This document shows positions 7,094 to 14,000 of a stretch of DNA of 18,332 nucleotides, in pieces. Below the pieces are notes generated by a model that saw nothing but the letters and a program-made list of their open reading frames with translations, was not told where the DNA came from and did not search any database. A program made the translations under genes and the position numbers. Numbering within the stretch: the first letter of the stretch is position 1; each line of letters opens with the position of its first letter. The DNA is from DAOVDI01 sp965373045 (GTDB lineage: Bacteria; Acidobacteriota; Aminicenantia; Aminicenantales; Aminicenantaceae): positions 1 to 18,332 of the forward strand of contig CBDVEQ010000028.1 in assembly GCA_965373045.1 (NCBI GenBank), given 5' to 3'.

Positions 7094-8647
7094 CTATTTT
7101 ATGGAAAGTCGAAGCTTTGAAGAGAAAATGTCTATCAGATAGATTGTTAGAAAAATAATGATAATGATTGCAGAGACTTCACGATACTGAAACATCCTAA
7201 ATGCTGATTGAAGTCGGAATCCGATTCCACCCGCTCCCACTATTCCTAACATTGTAGCCATTCGAATATTGCGGTCGAGAATATAAAGACTGAACCCGAC
7301 AAATGAGGGGATCACTTGGGGAATGATGGCAAACATAACTATCTGGTACCTGTTGGCTCCTGTAGCTTCCAAAGCATCAATCGGACCAGTGTCAACATGT
7401 TCCATTTCTTCGGCATAAAATTTGGCAAGAAATCCCATAGTATGAAAGCCAAGAGCTAGTACACCAGGGAGCGCCCCAAATCCAACTGCGATCACGAGGA
7501 TCATAGCCATGATGAATTCCGGGATTGCCCGGAAAAAGATTGTGATCGTTCTGGCAATGTAATAGAAGATGGGATGAGGAGCAATATTTTTTGCTGAAAA
7601 TATGCCTATAGGAATAGACAGGGTTATTGCAAGTATTGTCCCCAAAATTCCAATCTCGATTGTTTCCAGCATTGAAAGAAAAAGCGTTCCAAAGTTAGAA
7701 AAATCAGGAGGCAAGAGTCTCTTAAGAAGATCTACCATGTATTTAGCGGTATTACTAATAGCTTCCAAGGGGTTAATTCCAAGATGGAAGGTAATTAACA
7801 AGGTCAGTAATATAAATCCTGCTATAAACAGATAGGTTTTCCAGCTCCACTGCGGTTTCATATAAGAAGAAAGAAAATCTATCCTAGCTTTTTTAGGAGG
7901 TTCGTAACTAACAATATCACCGCCATATCCATCTATTTCTCCGAATTTATGAGCATTCAGTACCGCCTCTTTAAGTTTGTTTCTCGTTTCCAACGGCAAA
8001 TCTTTTGAATATACTAAAGGTGCGCCAGGAATTGCTGGTGATGTATGAATAATTCTAAGATTCCGGTGATCTATCAACCCTTTAGAGAGAAAATCTTCGT
8101 AGCTAATATCACTGATAGCCGCAACATTGTTAGTATTCGAGAGAACTGATGAAAGAGATCCTTCGTGGCTTCCGCTGTAGATCACCTTGTTAAAATTCGA
8201 AAGGACGGTCGGATTCAAACCGATTTTAGTCATTTCATAACGCGGCATCAGATCTCCGCTTGTCGACCCACGTTGAGTCAATACAAGGCTTTTTCCCTTA
8301 AGGTCTGAAAGCGACTCGATTTTTGAGTCTGCCCTTACTATGAAATTTGTTCTGTATGTTGAATGTTTCTTTTTGCCTCTGGCAGCAACAGCGAATGCTT
8401 CGATATTAGCTTCATGAGCTCCTTCAAGGTAGGATTGTATTCCAAGCCAACCTAGCTGCGCATCACCAGATTTTAATGCTTTTACAGCATCCTCGTAGGT
8501 CGAAGACTCAACAATATCAATTTGAAAACCTGTGATCTTTTCAACGATGGTTATAAGCTTTTGGAATTGTTTGTCCATCTGACCCTTTATTGCCGGAACA
8601 ATGACCATTTTCAGTTTTTGAGTATCATTCCATGAATTTCTACTCAT
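7094..8647 (-). CDS. Fused phosphonate-type binding domain and permease (PhnD-PhnE fusion)
   Basis: This 517-aa protein joins two ABC-importer parts that are normally separate. Residues 11-265 form a PhnD-family binding domain, with KLKMVIVPA at the start, YEDAVKALKSGDAQLGWLG, the ligand-loop motif GSTSGDLMPRYEMTKIGL (127-144) and SGSHEG (158-163). Residues 271-289 are a TM segment. Residues 320-517 are a PhnE-type permease core with an EAA-like coupling loop, DALEATGANRYQ followed by IIP (424-443), and about five further TM segments. No signal peptide precedes the binding domain, and a TGA six codons upstream of the ATG forbids an extension. GGAG lies eight bases before the start, which overlaps the phnC stop by 8 nt. 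The domain is a clear paralogue of the lipoprotein-like PhnD at 9440. A binding domain without an export signal is odd; whether it is periplasmic is an open question. Confidence 0.85.
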   Translation of the reverse strand: MSRNSWNDTQKLKMVIVPAIKGQMDKQFQKLITIVEKITGFQIDIVESSTYEDAVKALKSGDAQLGWLGIQSYLEGAHEANIEAFAVAARGKKKHSTYRTNFIVRADSKIESLSDLKGKSLVLTQRGSTSGDLMPRYEMTKIGLNPTVLSNFNKVIYSGSHEGSLSSVLSNTNNVAAISDISYEDFLSKGLIDHRNLRIIHTSPAIPGAPLVYSKDLPLETRNKLKEAVLNAHKFGEIDGYGGDIVSYEPPKKARIDFLSSYMKPQWSWKTYLFIAGFILLTLLITFHLGINPLEAISNTAKYMVDLLKRLLPPDFSNFGTLFLSMLETIEIGILGTILAITLSIPIGIFSAKNIAPHPIFYYIARTITIFFRAIPEFIMAMILVIAVGFGALPGVLALGFHTMGFLAKFYAEEMEHVDTGPIDALEATGANRYQIVMFAIIPQVIPSFVGFSLYILDRNIRMATMLGIVGAGGIGFRLQSAFRMFQYREVSAIIIIIFLTIYLIDIFSSKLRLSIK

Positions 8648-9443
8648 ATTTGCTCCAGGTGATCAACTGGTCATCACTGTATGAATCTTTATTAATTCCA
8701 AAAAACATTCCTTGTTCATGAGAGGCGTATATCTTCCTAATGTAATCTTTTGTTAAATTTTTCGCCTCCTCATCCATAACTATCTTCCCTTCAGCAAGGC
8801 CGATAATTCTCTGCGCAAACTGTAGGGCAAAATCAACTTGATGAAGACTGCAAAGCACCGTGATATTATCTTCCAGGCAGATCTCTCTCAGGAGAGAAAG
8901 AATATTGTAGGCAATCATTGGATCTACACTTGCGATAGGCTCATCAGCCAAAAGAATTTCTGGCTCTTGTATTATTGCTCTAGCGATCCCTACACGCTGT
9001 TGCTGACCACCAGACAGTCTATCTGCTCGATGATAGGCCTTATCAAGAAGACCTACTCTGTCTATCGCTTCAAGGGCCTTTAAACGATTCGCCTTTGGGA
9101 AAATATAAAATCCTGATTGCCATTTTTGAAAAGAACCAAGACTCCCGGACAATACATTGTTTATTACAGAGATATTTTTAACGAGATTGAATTGCTGAAA
9201 AATCATTCCTGTTTTTTTTCTGATCTTTGATAGAGATTGCGCATTCACATCGGTTCCCATTACAGAAACTGTTCCTGATGTAGGTTGTATGAGTCCATTT
9301 ATTGTACGGAGAAGTGTTGTTTTTCCTGACCCGCTCGGCCCGAGAATAACAACGAATTCTCCCCGTTTTATTCTGAACGAGACATCCTTTAGAGCTACAG
9401 TGCCGTCAGTAAAAGTCTTGCTTATTTGATGAAATTCGATCAA
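8640..9443 (-). CDS. phnC: Phosphonate-type ABC importer, ATPase subunit
   Basis: This 267-aa ABC ATPase most resembles PhnC, the ATPase of phosphonate importers. Motifs are intact: Walker A GPSGSGKT (residues 35-42), Q-loop IFQQFNLV with Gln83, signature LSGGQQQRVGIARA (143-156), Walker B ILLADEP (163-169) and switch His201 (CSLHQVDFA). The FQQFNLVKNISVINNVLSG stretch is characteristic of PhnC. The start is a TTG (9443-9441) that overlaps the phnD stop in TTGA, with only a weak GGA upstream, so translation probably depends on coupling to phnD. The C-terminal end overlaps the PhnD-PhnE gene by 8 nt. Together with the flanking genes it makes a complete importer. The real ligand could be a phosphonate, phosphite or organophosphate. 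Confidence 0.87.
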   Translation of the reverse strand: MIEFHQISKTFTDGTVALKDVSFRIKRGEFVVILGPSGSGKTTLLRTINGLIQPTSGTVSVMGTDVNAQSLSKIRKKTGMIFQQFNLVKNISVINNVLSGSLGSFQKWQSGFYIFPKANRLKALEAIDRVGLLDKAYHRADRLSGGQQQRVGIARAIIQEPEILLADEPIASVDPMIAYNILSLLREICLEDNITVLCSLHQVDFALQFAQRIIGLAEGKIVMDEEAKNLTKDYIRKIYASHEQGMFFGINKDSYSDDQLITWSKYE

Positions 9444-10309
9444 TATTTCAATCCAAGCGTTTTGCTCATGCTGCGAAGTTCGTCAAAGTCTTTATCCTCA
9501 ACAGCAACGTATCTCTCCATCAAACCACCATAGCCGCCTATTTCTCCATGCTTATGTGCCTCAAGAACGGCTGCTTTAATTTTATCCCGTACTTCCTTGG
9601 GAAGTTTTTTTGAATACGCAAGGGGTGGAGGGGGGACATAAGCAGAGTAAATGATTCGCACATCATCCGAGTTTATCGTACTATCATTAATCCTGGCGTT
9701 GAAATTTCTTGAACTTACTCCTGCAAAATCTACATGTTTATTTATCACAGCCAAAATGGCAGCATCATGGCTGCCTGCATACTGGACAAATGTAAAGTGC
9801 TTTTTATTTGTTGTATCAAGGCCAATTTTCATGAGTTCGTATCTGGGGATTAAGTCCCCGCTTGTAGAGCCAATATGATTGAGAGCAAAGCTTTTTCCTT
9901 CTAGCTGCTCTTTCGTAAACTCCGTTATTGTGCTGTCCTTGGGGACGATAAAATGCGTATAATAACTGGGATCTGTATCTCCTTTGGCGATACCGGCGGC
10001 AAAAGCTTCGGCATCGGCAAGTTCTGCAGCCTGAATGTATGTCTTTGCTCCAAACCAGGCCATATCTGCACGGCCAGCCCGCATTGCCTCAACCGCTGCA
10101 TTATAATCTGTGACATCGATAGACGTTAAAGTATAGCCTGTGAGTTCTTCAACTATCTTTAACAGACTGTCAAATTCTGATGACTGCGCTTTATCACTTG
10201 CCGGGACAAAGACCATTTTTATATGCACACCTTCCTCTTTTTCTTTTGGCGCACAGACACAAAGCGCCATAAGTGTCAGACATAAAATTGCAATAAAATA
10301 TTTTCTCAT
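9440..10309 (-). CDS. phnD: Phosphonate-type ABC importer, periplasmic binding protein
   Basis: This 289-aa protein has an N-terminal export signal (MRKYFIAILCLTLMALCVCA). Cys17 and Cys19 might be lipidated, but neither is preceded by the usual small residue, so lipoprotein status is uncertain. The mature domain begins HIKMVFVPASDK and follows the PhnD family throughout, including YNAAVEAMRAGRADMAWFGA, the ligand loop GSTSGDLIPRYELMKIGL (147-164) and AGSHDAA (178-184). The ending HKHGEIGGYGG closely matches the domain fused to the permease at 7094. STSG residues bind the phosphonate oxygens in characterised PhnD proteins. AGGAGA lies eight bases before the ATG. It is first in the phnD-phnC-phnDE set and 52 nt after the MFS gene. 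Confidence 0.85.
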   Translation of the reverse strand: MRKYFIAILCLTLMALCVCAPKEKEEGVHIKMVFVPASDKAQSSEFDSLLKIVEELTGYTLTSIDVTDYNAAVEAMRAGRADMAWFGAKTYIQAAELADAEAFAAGIAKGDTDPSYYTHFIVPKDSTITEFTKEQLEGKSFALNHIGSTSGDLIPRYELMKIGLDTTNKKHFTFVQYAGSHDAAILAVINKHVDFAGVSSRNFNARINDSTINSDDVRIIYSAYVPPPPLAYSKKLPKEVRDKIKAAVLEAHKHGEIGGYGGLMERYVAVEDKDFDELRSMSKTLGLKY

Positions 10310-10361
10310 TATTTGTCTCCTAATAATTTTTTAAAATATATTCAAACCTCTCATCTCTTAT

Positions 10362-11573
10362 CTATCCTTCAAAATTTTTCAACTCCTTTTCTTTTTCATC
10401 ATAGGTGTTGTTTTTTTTGAAATGTTGGAAATAAGCAATGGCGACTGTGATAGCTACTGCAAATGATAATAAAGCCCAAAAGGCAAATACATAATTCCAA
10501 CTTTTTTTCCCAAGCTCAACCAGGAAAGGTACTATAACACCTATCAATACAGTGCCTATGTAGCCCATCCCATCAATAAAGCCGGTCGATGCAGCCACAA
10601 CATTTTGTTCTTTGAATCGAGATGGGCATGTTGACACCAGAAATACATGCGGTCCGTATAAAAAGAAGCTGCCAATTAGTAGAACAATAGTTGCCACCAT
10701 ACCACTTGTGAATGGAAAAATTATGAAGCTTCCTCCCAGAAGGCTTAAAAAGATGATACTTGTAACATCCTTGTCAATCTTTATTTTGTTGTATATGAGA
10801 GTTCCAAGAATACCAAACAAAGGAATAAGAAATACTTTTAAGCCTACCTTCCCCATGTCTCCTATCTTGAAATTTCCTTCTATAAAGAAATAAAGGGGAA
10901 TCCAGGTGATAACTCCATATCTCACCATATTTAATAAGCACAGCGCTACTCCGCTCAAGATTATGGGGGGGGTTAATGTTGCTTTCACCTGTGATTTCAT
11001 CTTTTGTTTTGGGCGGACTTCAATCTTTGGTTTAGTCAAAAGAAGGGTAATTCCTCTCAAAAACAAAAAAGCGCTCGCGACCCAAAAACCTGCTTGCCAG
11101 CCCCATGTCCCAACAGCATATGCAGATATAAGCCATGCGATAGAATTTCCGAATTGGTATGATGTGCCCAGGATTGTTGAGGTTCTTTCCCTTTCTTTTG
11201 ATCCTTTTTGCATTTCCGCATTGGCTCTTACAATGGAAGACCATCCCATGGCTTGAAATCCTCCATCCATAATTTCCCCGAGAAGCAGGAGAATAAAAAA
11301 TCCAGCAGTAAACCCAAGAAGTAAGTTCATGGCAGCAGAACAAATAAGGCCTATCGATATATAAACATATGGATTAAACCGTTCTGAAATCTGCCCATGA
11401 AGAAATTGACCTATTGCATAAGCAAAGAAAAATCCACTCGCGACCAAGCCGACGCTGTACATGTTCAAGTCCTTATATGTAGCTAATAGCGCCGGTACAA
11501 CAATGCTCAAGTTTACTTTTCCAAAATAGTAGGTTGCATAGGATGTCCAAAGGTTCCAAAATGTTTTGTTCAT
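10362..11573 (-). CDS. MFS transporter, organophosphate:phosphate antiporter (GlpT/UhpT-like) family
   Basis: This is a 403-aa membrane protein with about 12 TM segments. It starts almost directly at TM1 (MNKTFWNLWTSYATYYFGKV). Features of the OPA branch of the MFS include ASGFFFAYAIGQFLHGQISERFNP in the first half, GGFQAMGWSSIVRANAEM after TM4, and FFLYGPHVFLVSTCPSRFKE with VAASTGFIDGMGYIG in the second half, matching the GlpT/UhpT 'YGP...P....gta.Gf....Y.G' region. Characterised relatives exchange glycerol-3-phosphate, hexose-6-phosphate or phosphoglycerate for phosphate. The substrate here is unknown, but its place between the nucleotidyltransferase/methyltransferase pair and the phnDC genes suggests a small organophosphate or phosphonate. 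A strong AAGGAGG lies before the ATG. The length is slightly short for GlpT because the N-terminal tail is missing. Confidence 0.78.
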   Translation of the reverse strand: MNKTFWNLWTSYATYYFGKVNLSIVVPALLATYKDLNMYSVGLVASGFFFAYAIGQFLHGQISERFNPYVYISIGLICSAAMNLLLGFTAGFFILLLLGEIMDGGFQAMGWSSIVRANAEMQKGSKERERTSTILGTSYQFGNSIAWLISAYAVGTWGWQAGFWVASAFLFLRGITLLLTKPKIEVRPKQKMKSQVKATLTPPIILSGVALCLLNMVRYGVITWIPLYFFIEGNFKIGDMGKVGLKVFLIPLFGILGTLIYNKIKIDKDVTSIIFLSLLGGSFIIFPFTSGMVATIVLLIGSFFLYGPHVFLVSTCPSRFKEQNVVAASTGFIDGMGYIGTVLIGVIVPFLVELGKKSWNYVFAFWALLSFAVAITVAIAYFQHFKKNNTYDEKEKELKNFEG

Positions 11574-11691
11574 AAGATCCTCCTTAAATCGTTATTTATA
11601 CACATATTAAAAACTCTTTTGGTTTAGATATCTGCCAGAGGCGAATTTAGAGTCAAATAATTACTGTGGATGTCGCTTATTATCGCAATTT

Positions 11692-12432
11692 TCATTTTTC
11701 CCCAACAAGAATAAGATTTTTTACGTCGATTAGGCAGTCACCGTTTACATTTTTCATGTTATAAGCTTTCTTGAAAATTTCAGATCCATTTACATGCATT
11801 TTGTATATTCTATCTTGCTTTTCTATTTGTAGGCCGCTGTTCTTAAGCCAATCATGAACACTGAAGTTTTTCATTATTGAAACAGAGACTTTAATATTCT
11901 TAAATCCTGAGTTTTTCATAAGGCTTACAAGATTCTCTTCTGTAAACGTTAACCGTTTTTCTTTCAGCTTGAATATTTTTTTGTAGTCTTCCTTAACCTC
12001 TGGTGCAGGGGGAATCCCTTCTGAGAGGATCATTTTTCCTCCAATTTTTAAGATCCTGTAGCACTCATCCATTGCTTCCTGGGTTCTTTCAGTAATATGA
12101 TGGAAGACCATCCTTGCCGTTAATTTGTCAAAAACATTATCGTAAAAGATGGGATTTCGAATATCTCTTTTGATGAAATATTTATTATCTCTCCAGTTAC
12201 TGTTGTCGAGCATGTCTTGTGATATATCCAGGCCTATGACCTCTTGTACTAATGGGGCCACGGCATGTGCAATGACTCCAGTCCCTGTTCCTACATCTAA
12301 AACCAAATCGTTTTTGCTAAAATCAACTGAGGATTTAAACGCCTTGATATAAGCTTGTTCATGTACCCACTGAAGATCATTGTATTTTTTTGATCTTATT
12401 TTCCAAAAATGTTCTTGTTTCATATTGGTCAT
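11692..12432 (-). CDS. Class I SAM-dependent methyltransferase
   Basis: This 246-aa soluble Rossmann-fold methyltransferase has motif I LVLDVGTGTGVIAHAV, the acidic end of strand 2 VIGLDISQDML, the KRDI motif, then ARMVFHHITER and the post-III motif RILKIGGKMILSEG. It resembles UbiE/Methyltransf_11 members, which act on many small molecules and lipids; the acceptor cannot be predicted. The ATG at 12432 (MTNMKQEHF) is preferred because AAGGA lies eight bases upstream. A TTG at 12456 would lengthen it by eight residues and overlap the upstream stop. It is 13 nt downstream of the nucleotidyltransferase gene, so the two are almost certainly co-transcribed. A 118-nt gap follows, beginning with a half-site of the TTGCGATA repeat. 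Methylation of an aminophosphonate or amino-alcohol headgroup is a reasonable but untested idea. Confidence 0.85.
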   Translation of the reverse strand: MTNMKQEHFWKIRSKKYNDLQWVHEQAYIKAFKSSVDFSKNDLVLDVGTGTGVIAHAVAPLVQEVIGLDISQDMLDNSNWRDNKYFIKRDIRNPIFYDNVFDKLTARMVFHHITERTQEAMDECYRILKIGGKMILSEGIPPAPEVKEDYKKIFKLKEKRLTFTEENLVSLMKNSGFKNIKVSVSIMKNFSVHDWLKNSGLQIEKQDRIYKMHVNGSEIFKKAYNMKNVNGDCLIDVKNLILVGEK

Positions 12433-12445
12433 GTTAAATCCTTCT

Positions 12446-13555
12446 TTAATCTTCAAATTCTTTAAGAGCTTTTTGGTAATCTTCTATGGTATCAATCTCT
12501 TTCCAGCCGCGTTTAATAATCACGCAGTGGACAGGAACGCCCAGATCAACCATTTCTTGGATCATGTCTGTTAAATATGCTTTTTCAAAGACCGAAGTCC
12601 TTTGAAAAGGTTTCCCCCAAAAAAGTTTTTTAGCATTATTAAAGTGTTTTTTAATAATTTCTGAACCCCTGGATGTAAGTTTTATCATGCCAATAAATTC
12701 GCCATGAACATCATGTTTTTGCGTTAAAATTTTTCCGATTTCTACAACATTACTATTAGCATCAAAAATGACATTTTCAGCCTCTTCTATCGGATGGTCA
12801 TTACGTCCTTCATAATATGCTCTCCAATCTATATCTACTACGATCGAAATGTCCTTTTTCGATTCAAGAAGCCTCTCGACGACCTGTTTTTCAAAGAGGA
12901 TGTCTGAATAAGAAATGATCACTTCTCCTTCAATCTCTTTTTCTGCGTAGAAAAGTGAAGATAAAATATTATTATTCTGATAGTTATCATTGACATAATA
13001 TTTAATACCCGGAAGGTTTATTTTGTCTTTTTGAAAACCTTTAATTATGACAAAATCATTTATCTTGCATGCCTTATATGAATCAAGCTGTCGTTGCAGC
13101 AGTGATTTCTTCCCGAATTTCAATAAACATTTTGGTATATTTTCTGTTAAAGGTTTCAGTCGGTTTCCCATTCCTGCAGCAATAATGATGGCTTTCATAT
13201 TTTCCTCCTCAATTTTTCTCTTAATCTCTTTTATTTGTTTTCCTGTTAATCCGTATCTATCTATGGTTCTTATCAGCGATGAAATTTCATTGTTTTTTTT
13301 GATAATATCCGGAACATCCGGAGGGATGCTATTTTTTGCTTTCCCGGCAAGATCATATAAATACTCTAAATTAGCTTCTAATATGTCTGCAATTTTTTTA
13401 ATTATTTCTTTTCTTGGGGCAGGTCTTTTATTGTTTTCAATATCGTTTATATATGAAGGGGAAATCCCTAGAAATCTCGACAGTTCTCTTTGCCCAATAT
13501 CTCTTGTTCTTCTCAGGGTTTTTATATAATCCCCAAAAGCTTTATTTTTTTTCAT
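12446..13555 (-). CDS. XRE-family HTH domain fused to LicC/PntC-like nucleotidyltransferase
   Basis: This is a 369-aa two-domain protein. Residues 7-70 form an XRE helix-turn-helix (QRELSRFLGISPSYINDIENNKR). A charged linker (75-118) follows. Residues 120-369 form a complete sugar-phosphate-type nucleotidyltransferase: MKAIIIAAGMGNRLKPLTEN (120-139), then PKCLLKF, NNILSSLFYAEK, IISYSDILFEK with the metal-binding Asp, and a C-terminal GWKEIDTIEDYQKAL. This domain most resembles CTP:phosphocholine (LicC), 2-aminoethylphosphonate (PntC) and inositol-phosphate (IPCT) cytidylyltransferases; the substrate is not determined. The ATG at 13555 has no visible Shine-Dalgarno sequence, whereas an internal AGGAGG precedes Met120. 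Presumably the first gene of the operon, it may repress its own promoter (13565-13611) in response to its substrate or product. Confidence 0.82.
   Translation of the reverse strand: MKKNKAFGDYIKTLRRTRDIGQRELSRFLGISPSYINDIENNKRPAPRKEIIKKIADILEANLEYLYDLAGKAKNSIPPDVPDIIKKNNEISSLIRTIDRYGLTGKQIKEIKRKIEEENMKAIIIAAGMGNRLKPLTENIPKCLLKFGKKSLLQRQLDSYKACKINDFVIIKGFQKDKINLPGIKYYVNDNYQNNNILSSLFYAEKEIEGEVIISYSDILFEKQVVERLLESKKDISIVVDIDWRAYYEGRNDHPIEEAENVIFDANSNVVEIGKILTQKHDVHGEFIGMIKLTSRGSEIIKKHFNNAKKLFWGKPFQRTSVFEKAYLTDMIQEMVDLGVPVHCVIIKRGWKEIDTIEDYQKALKEFED
13196..13209 (-). promoter_or_regulatory. Internal ribosome-binding site and in-frame ATG at the domain boundary
   Basis: AGGAGG (13209-13204) stands five bases before an ATG (13198-13196) in the frame of the HTH-nucleotidyltransferase gene. 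The ATG is Met120, exactly the first residue of the nucleotidyltransferase domain. Initiation here would yield a free 250-aa enzyme (12446-13198), the normal size of LicC-like proteins. This is much stronger than anything at the annotated start of the full-length protein. Confidence 0.65.
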
Positions 13556-13564
13556 ATTAACGAT

Positions 13565-13611
13565 GTTCTACTGTTCGCTAACAAGTAAACACATTGGTTT
13601 GATTTTGTCAA
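13565..13611 (-). promoter_or_regulatory. Candidate promoter overlapped by a palindromic operator
   Basis: On the minus strand TTGACA (13611-13606) is followed after 16 nt by TTTACT (13589-13584), a 4/6 match to a -10 box. A pseudo-palindrome with arms GTTTACTTGTT (13590-13580) and AACAGTAGAAC (13575-13565) around AGCG overlaps the -10; its core TGTT-AGCG-AACA is nearly perfect. It lies 10 nt before the ATG of a gene encoding an XRE-type DNA-binding domain, so autorepression is likely. No experimental or comparative support is available here. Confidence 0.5.
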
Positions 13612-13707
13612 GGGAAAAAATCATTCAATTTGATATAACCTGGATGATTCACGAGTCGAAGAAGGACAAGAAATAACAGTCTATTGAAGTCCTTAGAAGT
13701 CAAGAAA

Positions 13708-13784
13708 AGTTTGTTGAGTTCTTTGAGTTCGTTGTGTTATTTGGGTTATTTTAATTGGATTTAGCTCAATGAACTCAAGAAACT
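13708..13784. repeat. Inverted repeat with 20-nt arms
   Basis: The arm AGTTTGTTGAGTTCTTTGAG (13708-13727) is the inverted complement of 13765-13784 at 18 of 20 positions, with a 37-nt loop. Each arm contains repeated TTGAGTT / AACTCAA words. It could form a cruciform or an RNA hairpin downstream of the phosphatidyltransferase gene. Confidence 0.6.
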
Positions 13785-13786
13785 GG

Positions 13787-13806
13787 ATTCCCGTTTACAC
13801 GGGAAT
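13787..13806. repeat. REP-like palindrome (ATTCCCGT-TTAC-ACGGGAAT)
   Basis: This is a perfect 8-bp stem with a 4-nt loop, set in the context CTGG...GACG. From general knowledge, GGATTCCCG...CGGGAATGAC palindromes are common dispersed intergenic repeats in many proteobacterial and Desulfobacterota genomes. Only one copy is present in this window. Confidence 0.6.
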
Positions 13807-13863
13807 GACGTATATTAAATGACTTTGGGCTAAGCTGCTTTGGGCTTTGGGCTCTTCTTCTTT

Positions 13864-13897
13864 CACTTGACCCCTTGATTCCTCGAACCCTTTTTTT
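13864..13897 (+). repeat. Octamer tandem (TTGAYYCC-type) followed by T run
   Basis: Three octamers, TTGACCCC, TTGATTCC and TCGAACCC (13867-13890), are followed by seven T residues (13891-13897). The same family appears with four units at 5834-5865, also preceded by CAC and followed by a T run. Here I see no long opposing arm, so terminator function is doubtful. Confidence 0.6.
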
Positions 13898-13922
13898 CAT
13901 TAGATCGGCTTGCCCGTAGGGA

Positions 13923-13991
13923 AAAAAGTTGCGATATGTGAAATAAATTTTCAGATGATTGTATTGATGTTTAAATGTATCGCAAATTTTT
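13923..13991. mobile_element. Short MITE-like unit with the same 14-bp inverted ends as 5750-5891
   Basis: AAAAAGTTGCGATA (13923-13936) and TATCGCAAATTTTT (13978-13991) enclose only 41 nt of AT-rich DNA. The ends are identical to those of the 142-nt unit at 5750-5891, but the inside is unrelated. That fits a family of non-coding elements or protein-binding palindromes rather than one recent duplication. Confidence 0.4.
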
Positions 13992-14000
13992 ATGAATAAT

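Larger units (their letters stand above)
13612..14000. repeat. Gene-free repeat mosaic (copy 2)
   Basis: No gene is seen. From left to right: ATTCACGAGTCGA (13647-13659, also at 5657); an inverted repeat with arms 13708-13727 and 13765-13784; an ATTCCCGT hairpin (13787-13806); TTTGGGCT at 13824, 13839 and 13846; an octamer tract with T run (13864-13897); a 35-nt block (13902-13936, 33/35 identical to 5729-5763); and a block at 13977-13999 identical to 5877-5899 that runs into the stop of the next minus-strand gene. Compared with copy 1, the octamer tract lies outside, not inside, the inverted-repeat element. Confidence 0.85.

Noticed and set aside
7094..8647. PhnD-PhnE fusion as a sequencing-error join of two genes
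   Set aside because: The frame is continuous and clean, both domains are complete, the linker leads straight into a TM segment, and the start has its own ribosome-binding site; only the missing signal peptide is odd.
13047..13529. 160-codon plus-strand frame opposite the HTH-nucleotidyltransferase gene
   Set aside because: The minus-strand frame encodes two recognisable domains; the antisense frame is a by-product of AT-rich coding DNA.
13824..13853. TTTGGGCT repeated three times, considered as a CRISPR or iteron array
   Set aside because: Only three copies of eight bases with irregular spacing (15 and 7 nt); no spacers of regular length and no replication or Cas genes nearby.
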